Shown here: in pieces, positions 43,460-54,639 of the stretch | Numbering within the stretch: position 1 is the stretch's first letter | How the letters are laid out: the number at the start of each line of letters is the position of its first letter | Source: Scleroderma bovista | Lineage: Eukaryota; Basidiomycota; Agaricomycetes; Boletales; Sclerodermataceae | DNA length: 64,000 bases | Assembly: GCA_037178675.1 (NCBI GenBank) | Contig: JAYMGJ010000037.1 | Span: forward strand, 1 to 64,000 | Direction: 5' to 3' | Position numbers and translations under genes: made by a program | Notes under the pieces: model-generated | The model's database searches: none | What the model was told of the DNA's origin: nothing | The model's input: the letters and a program-made list of their open reading frames with translations, nothing else

Positions 43460-44410
43460 CGGGTATACCCTTGATCGTTGACATCGTCATGATGCCATGG
43501 CACTGGCCATCTGCATCATGACAGCATCGTCATGTGTGCTGTCCATTGGTGTATTGTCCAACGTTGTTGTGTTGTGCATGCATCATCCGTTGGCATGTTG
43601 TTGTCACCGTTGGCGTGTTGTGCATTGTGTGTTGTCGTTGTCATGACACTGTATGGGCACTGGCCAGCTGCGTCACGGCAGCGGCGGCGTCGTGTGCGTT
43701 GTCCATTGGCATGTCACGTCATTGTGTATCCACATCATGCATCATGTGTCAATGTGTCGTGTGTCGATGTGTTGTGCGTCATTGTTGTTGTTGTTGCATG
43801 GTGGTGGCCACATTGTTGTGGCACTGGCCATGCACATCCTGTTGTTGTTGTTGTTGTTGTCGCTGCATGGTGTAGCCATGTCATGTTGTCGTCATCACTG
43901 TGTCATGCATCGTGCATTGGCGTGGCATCGTCGTTGTGCATTGTGCATCAACATCGTGGTCGTTGTCGTCGCTGCGTGGTGGCAGTGGTGACATCATTGT
44001 CATTGTCATCGCCGCCATTGCGTGGTGGTGGCCCTGTGTGGTGGTAGCCACATTGTTGTCGTTGTTGTTGCTACATGGTGGTGACCACACCATTGTCATT
44101 GTTGTTGCTGTCGCTCTGGTGGTGGCCATGTTGTTGTCACCATCGCCGTCACCTTCATCATGGCTGCATGGTGGCAGTGGCTATGTCGTTGTCATTGTCA
44201 TCGTTGTTGCTGCATGGTGGTAACCACGACATTGATGATGTGTTGTCATGGCACTGGCCATGCACATCTCATCATTGCTCTCACTAGCCATTGTTGTCGT
44301 GTTGTGCATGGCCAAGTCATGCATCATCATTGTGAGTCATGATGCCATGGCACTGGCCATCTGTTTCATGTCATTGTCGTGCATTGTTAGTGTGTCAGTG
44401 CCAGCGTGGA
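43460..44410. repeat. low-complexity GTTGTC/CATGGTGG filler
   Basis: Degenerate repeats of GTTGTTGTTGTC, GCATGGTGGTGGCCA and CATGGCACTGGCCA. ORFs in every frame are artefacts of the triplet-like repeat. Texture like 17431-18110. Confidence 0.7.
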
Positions 44411-44662
44411 GGTTGCAAGAGAGCGACTTACCTGTGTCACATCAGTACACCAGAGCGTGCCTACAGAGCTTTGGTCATGCAGGAGGAGTCGAAAAGTGAC
44501 TTACCTGGCACAGTAGTAATTACTAATTGATCTTGAGCATGCTGAGTCAGCTCAGTACTACGGGTACTTACACATATATGTATGGGTACATGGGTGCCTC
44601 AATATGGTAAATATAGGACCTGCAACTCGCACCCCTGAGTACCCAACCCATGACCCACATGG

Positions 44663-47249
44663 TGTCATGCACCAAACAGGTTTGGTACAGTGAACATGGA
44701 AGATAATGCCTATATTGAATGATCCTTATGTGAAGGATAAGCACGATGGACCCTGATTGTAGCCATCTATCACACAAGAAGACTATCCTGATGCAAGAGA
44801 TGAATGCCAATGCTGACAGTCATCTATTGCACGAGAACTGCCAAAAAGCAGAAGAAAGTGAAGGAATAACATCAATTATGGTATGAGAAAGGAATGCACA
44901 CATCTGCAGTCCAACTGCCATACCAGAATGATCAAAGAAGCTGAAGAATTGATGGAGAAATGAAGGAGAAAGAGAAGAAAAGATTTTTAGCGCCCAAATG
45001 TCATTTTTAGGCGCCCAGTGCCAGCATTCTGATATTTTGAATAGCTTCATCATGTCTGAAGCTATCAGGCATGTGACTATACTGTCAGAGAGCCTAGAAC
45101 GTGGTCTATCTGGCCATCAAGTTCCGATGGAAATCTGTTCATTTCCCATGGAGATATTCCCCCGCAATCCAGACATTTGCTTCATCGCTCACTATGGAGT
45201 CCGTATTTTCTCTGGATCATTTCTCCACTATTGCTGCAGATCTTCACTATGTCCTGCTCTTAGGACAGACTCTCCCAGAGTTCCCATGCACTGCCTGGCA
45301 CATATCTTCCCAGCCTGCTCCCTCAGTCCCTCTTGTTCTCGGTCAGCGCATTCTCCTTGTCAGTCCTGCATCAAGGATGTACTTTGGTCATCTTAGGTCT
45401 ATTGTCAAGCTTGAGAAGTCTTCTCTGGTCATCTCTGTGTCCCCTGAGCCCTCAGCCTATGGTCCCTTCCTCCCAGATACTTGCCATGTCTATCTTCCTC
45501 TGTCGTTCGTCTCGCTTCCCTACTTTCAGACAATGTTCCCCAGCACCATGACAGTTATGCCCCCACTTTATAGTGCTATTAGGAAGAAGAACCCTCTCTC
45601 ATTCTTTTCCAGAAGAGAGCTCATCAAGGGAGCCCATGGTTGCGCTTCAGCATAGAGTTTAAAAGTCCAGTCCATAGGACTGCAAAAAGACCAGAAACTG
45701 GACTGGACTGGACTGGTCACAACCGGACTGCAGTTGTCAGTTGCCTACTTTTGAGAATGATGAAAAAGACCAGTTGCAACTGGTTGCAAGCACATTATGT
45801 AAGCAATACATATATGGTATAAAAACCCCTATATTACAGGCTAATTTTGACCTGCAGTGGGTATTAAGGGGTATAAAACTGATCTTTTTGGATGAAATAT
45901 GGCACAAATAAATATATAATTACTACAGTCTATAAATAGTACTTAGATGCTATCTGACACACCTTTGATGTGAAAAACATCAATAAAATGCCAAAAAAAC
46001 CGGTTTTTTAGTGGTTTTGGACTGGTCTTTTTGAAAACCAGTTGCAACTGCTTTGGACCAGTCTTTAAGCGGTCCATGAACCATTCCCAGGCTTCCAAAA
46101 GCAGTCCAGTCCGGTCCTCTTCCAAAAAAGGCTAAAAAACCGGACTGGACCAGACTTTTAAACTCTACTTCAGCAGCGCTAGAACACATGCACTATACCT
46201 TAGTGTATGCTGACCCCCAAAAAGACCTCTGGACCCCTGGTACCCTTCTTGTGGCTGTTTTGTCTCGGATCAATCCCCCTATTAATCTCAGATCTTCCCC
46301 ATTGTTGTCCCATCAAATTCTTGATGGTACACAGCCCCCCCATCAAACTTCTTAGGCTGTGCATCAATGACTCCTTCTGCTGTGCAGTGACTCATCCCTT
46401 GCTTACTGATGCTCTCTTGTCATCAGTATTACTCTATCCCTTTCGCATTTTGGGTATATTACTCAGCTGATGACTCACTCCCTTACCAATCAATCTTGTC
46501 ATGCAGCTTACTCATTCCTTTACTCAGCAGCTTATTCATGCTCCCTATGCTTACTCATTCCTGCTTATCCCTTGCTTACTGATCGCTTACAAACCCCTTA
46601 CAAAGCTCTTACCAATCCCTTACCAATCCTTGACAAATTCTGCTTACTCCCTTCTCTTTTTGTACTTTAATGCTGTGCCCCCCCATGTATTTAAACCCCT
46701 GGGCTCAGCCCAGTGAGAAGAGACCCAATTGCACAAAATTATCCCCCTCTCAGACTCTCTCAATCAGTATCCCTTCAGTCCTTGAGGTCCTTGTAGGCTT
46801 CAGTGAAGGTCTAAAGGCTCAATATTGTCAAGTTTATCCAAGTTATTCAAGATCTATTCTTTTTACTAGGCTCAAGCGGAGTCTAGGCTTCATACCAGTC
46901 AATCTTCCTCGCCTCTGGACATCAGAGGCATCTCTGCCCCTTTGCTGCACCAATCTCTAGGTGTAGTATCGCTGTTTCAGTCTCAGTCAACCCAATCCCC
47001 GCTTTGACACTTCCTAGGCTTTAGGAGGAGTCCAGACCCCTATCCCCTTCGTCTTCTATTACTCCTGTACCCAGGAGTATCCTGCATCATCGTCTGCATC
47101 ACCCTGTTGGTGTAGATCCCCTTCCCCCCTCCTCAGCACATCCTCTCTGGACACCGTGGAGGTAAACCACCACTCACACATATTTGTAGTCCTTTGTTGG
47201 TGTTGTGTTTGGGTTATTACTCTGACCCAAATCCACACTTTGACTCACA
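44663..47249 (+). repeat. LTR family D, copy D2, with nested MITE
   Basis: TGTCATGCACCAAACAGG to TTTGACTCACA, 2072 bp without the MITE. Flanked by ATGG (left) and ACGG (right), a 4-bp duplication differing by one C/T. TATA box TGTATTTAAACC at 46686-46697. The left half is depleted of CpG relative to copies D3 and D4. No coding capacity; probably a solo LTR of a large element. Confidence 0.85.
45653..46167 (-). mobile_element. hAT-type MITE, copy 2 (515 bp)
   Basis: TAGAGTTTAAAAGTCCAG ends, reversed relative to the copy at 23398. CTTCAGCA flanks both sides (45645-45652, 46168-46175). The empty site, CTTCAGCG, is present in D3 and D4. The 8-bp duplication and TAGAG ends fit the hAT superfamily. 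Confidence 0.9.
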
Positions 47250-47927
47250 ACGGGTTAGCCTAACCCATGCATTTCACTACCTTATACAAAGTGAATACAA
47301 CAGCAGTGGCAGATATGTTGGAAGGCAAACTCTTACTGCAAACAGTTACTGCATTGTGCAGCATATTAGCCATCACGTTTATTGGTACAAAGACGTTACC
47401 TCAAGACTGGCTAAATAGGACATTTTATGTGCAGTGGGAAGCAGTCCACAATGCACTGTGCTGGTTGCAAGTGAACAACTCTTTATATGAAGATATTTGC
47501 ATATCACATGAGCAACTTCACATGCTACTGGAGAACAACATACCTGCAGAGTTGGAAGCAGTGATTCAATACGAAGAGGATGCAGAGAAGGTTATGCAAG
47601 AGAGGGAAGGATATACAGTGAATGAAGAAGATGCAAAAGATGGTAAGCAGATAATCAGCAAAGCAAAAGTATAAAAATTCTGACTTGAACTCGTTTTCCA
47701 ATAGAAGCAAAAGCCTATGACATTGTTGAATGTGATCAAGATGAAAATTTGGAAGAAGAAAGGTGCACTGGTGGAGCTGCAGTGGATGGCAAGCAATTGT
47801 GCAGAAGGGAAAGTTGTGTGTTGATGACACACTGTTTCAGCCAATGTAGTACTGATCCATGTGCTTGGAGTGACTGATGTCGATCAATCCAGAGTGTCAT
47901 CATCTGAACTGATGATGTATGCACTGG

Positions 47928-48532
47928 TGTCATATCCATACTTTTCTCAGTCACAACTCTGGTCTAACCCTGGCCCGCCTGACCTCTCCTTAGGCATAGA
48001 CACAACTCCGGATCTAGTCCGGCCATCTCCAGCCTCACAGCTGCATTCCAGCTCAACTCCGGTCACTATGTCCATCTCCGCCTCAGGACTAACCCCTGTC
48101 TTCCTACAGACAGATCCGCAGTCTAACTCCTCCATGTCAGACCTGTACCTACCATTAGTTGCTACTCAGGTTTCAGTCCAGCCATTCCCCTTGTCTGGTC
48201 TGCGACCTAGCCCAACTCCGGCTGGTACATCCAACTCCGGCTCAGGTCTGCTCCTGTTCCACTCCGCTTCCCCTGATAGGTCCACTGATGGCCTTGGACA
48301 TTTCCATGTCCAACTCCGGACCTTCCTTCAGCTACTCTGCCCTTCCTCCACTTGTGCACTCCCTCCACTCTTGCACTTCCTCCAGTCGTGCACTTCCTCT
48401 GGTCCCACTTCCTCTGGTCCCACTTCCTCTGGTCCCATTTCATCTGGTCTCACTTCCTCTGGTCTCACTTCCTCCAGTCTCACTTCCTCCAGTCTCACTT
48501 CCTCCGGTCTCACTTCCTCTGGTGTGAGTCAA
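47928..48532 (+). repeat. LTR family E, copy 2, first part
   Basis: TGTCATATCCATACTTTT onwards, matching copy 1 in reverse orientation. It is interrupted by D3, continues at 50623-50651, is interrupted again by copia-A, and continues at 56407-56447 up to gypsy-C. A 15-bp minisatellite lies at its right end. Confidence 0.85.
48391..48532 (+). repeat. 15-bp minisatellite CACTTCCTCTGGTCC inside LTR-E2
   Basis: About nine copies; LTR-E copy 1 has only about three of the corresponding GGACCAGAGGAAGTG units, so the array expanded in this copy. Confidence 0.85.
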
Positions 48533-50622
48533 AGTGTGGATTTGGGTCAGAGTAATAACTCAAACACAACACCAACAAAGGACTACAAATATGTGCGAGT
48601 GGTGGTTTACCTCCGCGGTGTCCAGAGAGGATGTGCTGAGGAGGGGGGAAGGGGATCTACACCAACAGGGTGATGCAGACGATGATGCAGGATACTCCTG
48701 GGTACAGGAGTAATAGAAGACGAAGGGGATAGGGGTCTGGACTCTTCCTAAAGCCTAGGAAGTGTCAAAGCGGGGATTGGGTTGACTGAGACTGAAACAG
48801 CGATACTACACCTAGAGATTGGTGCAGCAAAGGGGCAGAGATGCCTCTGATGTCCAGAGGCGAGGAAGATTGACTGGTATGAAGCCTAGACTCCGCTTGA
48901 GCCTAGTAAAAAGAATAGATCTTGAATAACTTGGATAAACTTGACAATATTGAGCCTTTAGACCTTCACTGAAGCCTACAAGGACCTCAAGGACTGAAGG
49001 GATACTGATTGAGAGAGTCTGAGAGGGGGATAATTTTGTGCAATTGGGTCTCTTCTCACTGGGCTGAGCCCAGGGGTTTAAATACATGGGGGGGCACAGC
49101 ATTAAAGTACAAAAAGAGAAGGGAGTAAGCAGAATTTGTCAAGGATTGGTAAGGGATTGGTAAGAGCTTTGTAAGGGGTTTGTAAGCGATCAGTAAGCAA
49201 GGGATAAGCAGGAATGAGTAAGCATAGGGAGCATGAATAAGCTGCTGAGTAAAGGAATGAGTAAGCTGCATGACAAGATTGATTGGTAAGGGAGTGAGTC
49301 ATCAGCTGAGTAATATACCCAAAATGCGAAAGGGATAGAGTAATACTGATGACAAGAGAGCATCAGTAAGCAAGGGATGAGTCACTGCACAGCAGAAGGA
49401 GTCATTGATGCACAGCCTAAGAAGTTTGATGGGGGGGCTGTGTACCATCAAGAATTTGATGGGACAACAATGGGGAAGATCTGAGATTAATAGGGGGATT
49501 GATCCGAGACAAAACAGCCACAAGAAGGGTACCAGGGGTCCAGAGGTCTTTTTGGGGGTCAGCATACACTAAGGTATAGTGCATGTGTTCTAGCGCCGCT
49601 GAAGCGCAACCATGGGCTCCCTTGACGAGCTCTCTTCTGGGAAAGAATGAGAGAGGGTTCTTCTTCCTAATAGCACTATAAAGTGGGGGAATAACTGTCA
49701 TGGTGCTGGGGGACGTCGTCTGAAAGTAGGGAAGTGGATAGAGTACTGAATTCGACGCATCCAGGGAAGAGAGACGAACGACAGAGGAAGATGGACATGG
49801 CAAGTATCTGGGAGGAAGGGACCATAGGCTGAGGGCTCAGGGGACACAGAGACGACCAGAGAAGACTTTTCAAGCTTGACAATAGACCTAAGATGACCAA
49901 AGTACGTCCTTGACGCAGGACTGATGAGGAGAACGCGCTGACCGAGAACAAGAGGGACTGAGGGAGCAGGCTGGGAAGATATGTGCCAGGCAGTGCATGG
50001 GAACTCTGGGAGAGGCTGTCCTAAGAGCAGGACATAGTGGAGATCTGCAGAAATAGCAGAGAAATGATCCAGAGAAAATATGGACTCCATAGTGAACGAT
50101 GAAGCGAACGTCTGGATTGTGGGGGGAATATCTCTGTGGGAAATGAATGGATTTGCGTCAGAACTTGACAGGCAGATAGACCACATTCTAGGCTCTCTGA
50201 CGGTATAGTCGTGTGCCTGATAGCTTCAGAAACGATGGAGCTATTCAAAATATCGGAATGCCGGCACTGGGCACCTAAAAATGACATTTGGGCGCTAAAA
50301 ATCATTTCTTCTCTTTCTCCTTCGTTTCTCCATCAATTCTTCGGCTACTTTGATCGTTCTGGTATGGGAGTTGGACTGCAGACGTGTGCATTCCTTTCTC
50401 ATACCACAATTGACGTTATTCCTTCAGTTTCTTCTGCTTCTTGGCGGTCCTCGTGCGATAGATGACTGTCTGCATTGGCATTCATCTCTCGCATCAGGAT
50501 AGTCTTCTTGTGCGATAGATGGCTACAATGAGGGTCCGTCGTGCTTATCCTTCGCATAAGGATCATTCAATATAGGTGTTATCTTCCATGTTCACTGTAC
50601 CAAACCTGTTTGGTGCGTGACA
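48533..50622 (-). repeat. LTR family D, copy D3 (2090 bp)
   Basis: Reverse-oriented D copy from TGTGAGTCAAAGTGTGG to TTTGGTGCGTGACA. Flanked by CTGG and TCGG, best explained as a CCGG duplication with one C-to-T change in each. Very close to D2 in its 3' half: the 96-, 66- and 87-codon ORFs are identical in translation. Confidence 0.85.
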
Positions 50623-50651
50623 TCGGTCCTGGACATCGCTCCGGACTTAAC
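50623..50651 (+). repeat. LTR-E2, second part
   Basis: TCCTGGACATCGCTCCGGAC matches LTR-E copy 1 (reverse of about 41780-41810), between D3 and copia-A. Confidence 0.8.
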
Positions 50652-50939
50652 TGTTGAAGTCGCACGTGCACCCGGCGTAAACCATCTATGAAGTGCGCAC
50701 AAGACTGCGACCCATATTAGTGTAGACTTAGTAATAGTCCTCTTTAGAGTAGATGTTACATGTCACACGTCACGTGTCACAGTCACATGTCACACTATTT
50801 GTTGTATATAAACAGCATTCATCGCTTATATAATATAACAGCTCTTGACCAGCTACTGCTACCATCTCTGGTTGTGCACTCCACCCAACAGGTGAGTTGG
50901 AGTAGCAGTTCCTCTACGTATATAGGTATTGCTTCAACA
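50652..50939 (+). repeat. copia-A 5' LTR (288 bp)
   Basis: TGTTGAAG...CTTCAACA, with TATA sequence GTATATAAACAGC at 50803-50815. Followed by GGTTATGAGCCC (50940-50951), the CAU-type PBS. Confidence 0.9.
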
Positions 50940-51322
50940 GGTTATGAGCCCTGTGAGCACACTGTGTGCAGCAATGCACCAGACAGCGCTCCAGCTCCCT
51001 GAGTGTCGCTTTAACTAGCTTGATGCTGTGGACCACAGTGAGCTCCTAGCTGAGCCCCTGCACAGCCACAAGGCGAAGTTGGTCGACGACTTGCGCCAGA
51101 CAGTGAGCTCCTAGTTGAGCACCTGTATTGCCCCAGGCGAAGTTCGTCGATGACTTGTGCCAACCATGGCAAACATTGTCGACGACTTGCACTGGCATGA
51201 CCTAGTCATGAGTTAGCTGTTGACAGAAGTGCTTTCACTAGCACTCAGGTGTTTCTTCTTTTCTTGCTTGTCCGTTGTCGCATTCACTTGCTGACTCCGT
51301 TGACTCCCAACAGAATATCACC

Positions 51323-52217
51323 ATGTCCAGCGCTCTTGACAAGATGGTTCCCGTGTTCACTGGCTCCAACTGGCAGCAGTGGCACACCTCTATGCAGGCC
51401 TACCTTCGGGCACAAGGCCAATGGTACGTCTACTCGACAACGCAACCCGCTGACGGTCACGATGACCAAAAGGAGTGGGACGACAACACCAAAAGAGTGC
51501 TCAGTAACATCACCTTGCGCCTCGCCCCCTCAATCCAGGTCGCTGTCTCAAATCTTGATAGTGTAAAGAACTTCTGGGACCACCTGAAGAAGAACTTTGG
51601 CGCCCCGAGTATTGGCTCCGCCTGAGCTTAGCAAGCTCCTCTCAATGACCATCCACACTGGCTCTCACCCTGCTCCGGTGATTACCAAAGTGCTCAGTCA
51701 CTTTGCCTATCTCAAGGACGCTGGCTTCGAATTCCCTGCCCCCGTGCAGGCTATGATTATTCTTTGCAAGCTCCCTCCCACTATGGAGGTCGTAGCTCAG
51801 ATACTCAGCCAAACATTTCCGGACGAGATCAAAAACCTCAAGCCCGATGGGATCATCAAGGCTGCTATGCTTTCCTTTGAGCAGAAAGGCACCTCTTCCC
51901 ACAGCGGTGGTAAGGGCCCCCAGGCCAACAAGCTTAGCACTGTAAAGTGCAAGCTGGCTGACCCAAAGTTTGCCCAGCAGCAGCAGCAGCAGCAGCAAGG
52001 TGGGTCCAATGGTGGTGCAAGTGGAAATGCTCCTGCCCAAGGACAGGGAGGCCACACTCGACACGGCAGAAAGAAGGCTCGCGCTTGTCGCGAAAATGCC
52101 CAACAAGCCGCCTTCGCCACATATGTCCACTACAATGGACCAGAGCCCACCGTCAACCCTCGTGCCTTGGCTCACACTCCCGGTGCTGCCCACTACGCCC
52201 TCCCCCCCCACATTTGA
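51323..52217 (+). pseudogene. copia-A gag
   Basis: Starts at the ATG of MSSALDKMVPVF after a leader with degenerate repeats. UBN2-like capsid: WQQWHTSMQAYLRAQGQW, VKNFWDHLKKNFG. A 5-bp loss near 51620, relative to the fragment at about 3290, shifts the frame. The second frame continues SKLLSMTIHTGSHPAPVI to SFEQKGTSS, then a polyglutamine tract (CAG repeats, 51977-52000) and a basic tail. No CCHC knuckle is visible. A further shift near 52000-52200 leads to the protease frame. Confidence 0.85.
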
Positions 52218-54630
52218 TAATACTATTCGGGCCTTTGATTTGGCACACCACTTGGGGGTAGAGCCCTCTTGCCAGACCATCAGCACCCTCGACCAAGTCG
52301 TGTCAATGGCTAGTGCGAACCTGGACCAGCCTGAGGCTGGTCCCTCCTCATTGAAGCGCCCTTGTCTTGAGGAGCACATCACGATGTATGAGGAGGATGC
52401 CATCTCCCTTGGGGATGAAGAGCCCTTCGCTCATGAACCGTTCGCTGATGATGAGTTTGATGAGATAGATGCAATGGTCCTCGACCGCTACAATGCAACG
52501 TCAATGGCGATGGACATGGAGGCCAGCCTCTTCAGGCAAGTACCTTCTGCACACGTGCTGACCGACACTGACATGCTCCCTTTACATGTGCGCTTTATGC
52601 CAGCACTGTATATAGCGAGCAGTAACTACAATTTGTTGTGTTGTGCCTCAAGTAATGCATATATTTGTTTGTGTTCAAATGATGCACACTGTGCTGGCTG
52701 TAAGGGAAAAATGGTTGATGATAGTGAACTATCTGGTGCTTTCTGGCTCCTAGACTCTGGTGCATCCTGCCACTTCACCGGTGACATAGGCGACTTCACC
52801 TCTTACAACACACTAAAATGAGCGCACTATGCCAAAATGGCTAATGGTGTAGCACTAATTGCTGGCATTGGCACGGTATTACTCTGGTGCCTAGACCACA
52901 ACTCTGGGGATGAGAAAGTTATTACACTCACCCAAGTGCTCCATATGCCAGGCACTACTGCATGCCTCATTTCTATGGGAAAAATGCTCCAGCGTAACTA
53001 CAGAGTCACTGACGATAAGTGAGGCATTAGCCTCATTCATAAAGCTGAACGCCTATGGTTTGGGCCAGACCCAGAAGATGATCGCAATGTCATTTTTGGG
53101 ATTAGATCTATCCTGATAATTAGATCTAACTATATTGCCTCTGTGAGCAAAGTCGATTATGACATTATGCACTGGAGATTTGGGCACCCCTTGAAGGAAG
53201 TACTCTGACGCATGCAGAAGCATACACAGCGCTTCCCGGAGATCCACTTCCAAACTGAGGATTGTGTTTGCCCTGGATGTGCTCTTGGCAAGATGCCCGA
53301 TCAAGCTTTCTCAGAGAACAAAAGACGTGCTTCCAAGCCTTTCGAGCTGGTGCACTCTGATCTCAAATCCTTCCTGGTTATGTCGTACCGGAAGTTTAAA
53401 TATGTTATCACCTTCTATGACAACTATACCTCTCATACCTGGACTATGCCTCTTTGCTCCAAAGCTGCAGCGATTACGGCTGCCAAAGATTTCCTCGAAA
53501 TGGTGCGCGTCCAACATGATACACATGTCATTGGATGGATGTCCGATGCCGGCAGAGAGTATAAATCTGATCTGTTTGATCAAGCACTCCTTGAGAAAGG
53601 AATTAAAATATATTAAAGTGCTCCAAGAACCCCCATGCAGAATGGCCATGCCGAGCATTTAGGGTGCACTCTCATGGATAAAGCTGAGTCTATGTGGCAT
53701 CAAGCCTGCATTCCTGACTCCTGGTGGGAATTTTTGTTCGCTCATGCAACCCACATTTACAACTGTACTCCAGTAGCTTGCCTGCAATGGCGCACCCCCC
53801 ACGAAATGCTTAAGGGGGAGATGCCTAACATTGATCACCTACATGTATTTGGCTGTGGAGCCTTTGTATACCTCCCAGCCTTAGCTCGAGCAAATAAGAT
53901 GGCTCCCAAGTCAGAGCTTATGACTTACGTTGGTGTTGCCCCTGGCAATGAGCACAACTTCTGGTTTATGCACTCCACCAATGCAGTATTTACCGCTGCT
54001 CATGCCATCTTTGACGAGCATCATTTCCCTCGCTGCCCTAAGAACAGGCGTGAACCTCTTGAGAACCCTTTTGGAAGGGGTAAATCCAAAACCTACCACC
54101 GATTGACCAGGGAATCCCCCTGATGATATCGACAGTGATGACAATGTGGAACATGACCATGGCTACCCACATCCCCAAGCGCAGGATAATGATCCAAAGC
54201 GCGAGGAACCTGAGGCTCCTGAGGAAGAGCCTAATCAAATAAATCCTCCCTGTACACCATGTCCAGTGCCTCCACCAGCACTGAGAACACCTTCACTGGA
54301 AAGAAACCCGCCACCTCCAGCACCACAGTGCCCTGGCCGAGCTGAACACTGCCAGAATGCACCACGACCCCCTGCAGTGAATATCCCTGCCCGCCCCCAA
54401 CGTGAACGTAGAGCACCATTGTGCCCTGGTAACGTGTATGGTGAGCAGCGACATCCTGTCGAGCAACTCTGGGATATCGAAAGTGCCTCTCAATGGCAAG
54501 AAACAGTGGGTGAGGCCCCTAGGCCCCCACAACCAGACACAGCAGACCATATTCCTGGTGGTTTCCCCAACACCTCTGCAATGCCCAGTGAGGAAGACAT
54601 GCAAAAGATGTGTGAGGAAGGGGAACAAAC
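51970..54630 (+). pseudogene. copia-A protease and integrase
   Basis: An acidic region is followed by the protease site WLLDSGASCHFTGD (about 52745). Then come LIAGIGTVLLW and GAG-pre-integrase DYDIMHWRFGHP ... CPGCALGKM. The integrase shows VHSDLKSF (about 53350), WMSDAGREYKSD (about 53540) and PMQNGHAEHLG (about 53635), so the DDE residues are present. Stops: TGA at about 52819, 53020 and 53206, and TAA after GIKIY at about 53615, where the family has Gln. The C-terminal region continues to VFGCGAFVYLP and a Pro-rich linker (54200-54400). Confidence 0.85.
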
Positions 54631-54639
54631 CTAGTCCAT

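Larger units (their letters stand above)
43352..47279 (+). mobile_element. non-autonomous hAT element with nested LTR-D
   Basis: Begins TAGTGATCTGCACAGGT and ends CCATGCATTTCACTA. CCTTATAC is duplicated exactly at 43344-43351 and 47280-47287. The termini match the hAT transposase element ending at 3002. Apart from LTR-D2 (44663-47249), the body is about 1.3 kb of GGGTACCC-like subterminal words and low-complexity filler without transposase. Confidence 0.85.
43040..47927 (+). pseudogene. Helitron DUF6570-type fragment, split by a nested insertion
   Basis: The left piece (43040-43343) encodes KGWVCDQCRRALHLGHLPKL ... NNNLWIRETPHVHILTF ... YPQCYVFKLYPREGG. The right piece (47288-47643) resumes VNTTAVADMLEGKLL ... 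ILAITFIGTKTLP ... QWEAVHNALCWLQVNNSLYE ... ISHEQLHMLLENNIP ... YEEDAEKVMQEREGY. A probable intron is at 47644-47703 (GTAAGC...ATAG), and a further block GVTDVDQSRVSSSELMMYAL lies at 47864-47925. This order is typical of the DUF6570 region found in fungal Helitrons, upstream of the helicase-like domain. Removing the insertion with one copy of CCTTATAC restores the frame. It has frameshifts near 43297 and 47830. No Rep or helicase motif is present, so it is a fragment cut by LTR-E on both sides. Confidence 0.75.

Noticed and set aside
46207..46960. Short ORFs conserved among the D copies (also 48812-49565 and 57721-58431)
   Set aside because: Conserved only because the copies are recent duplicates of a non-coding LTR; in D4 they are altered by an in-frame deletion and there is no codon-like substitution pattern.
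47194..47418. 74-codon plus ORF overlapping the Helitron frame
   Set aside because: Runs across the end of LTR-D2 and the hAT terminus in another frame; not a gene.
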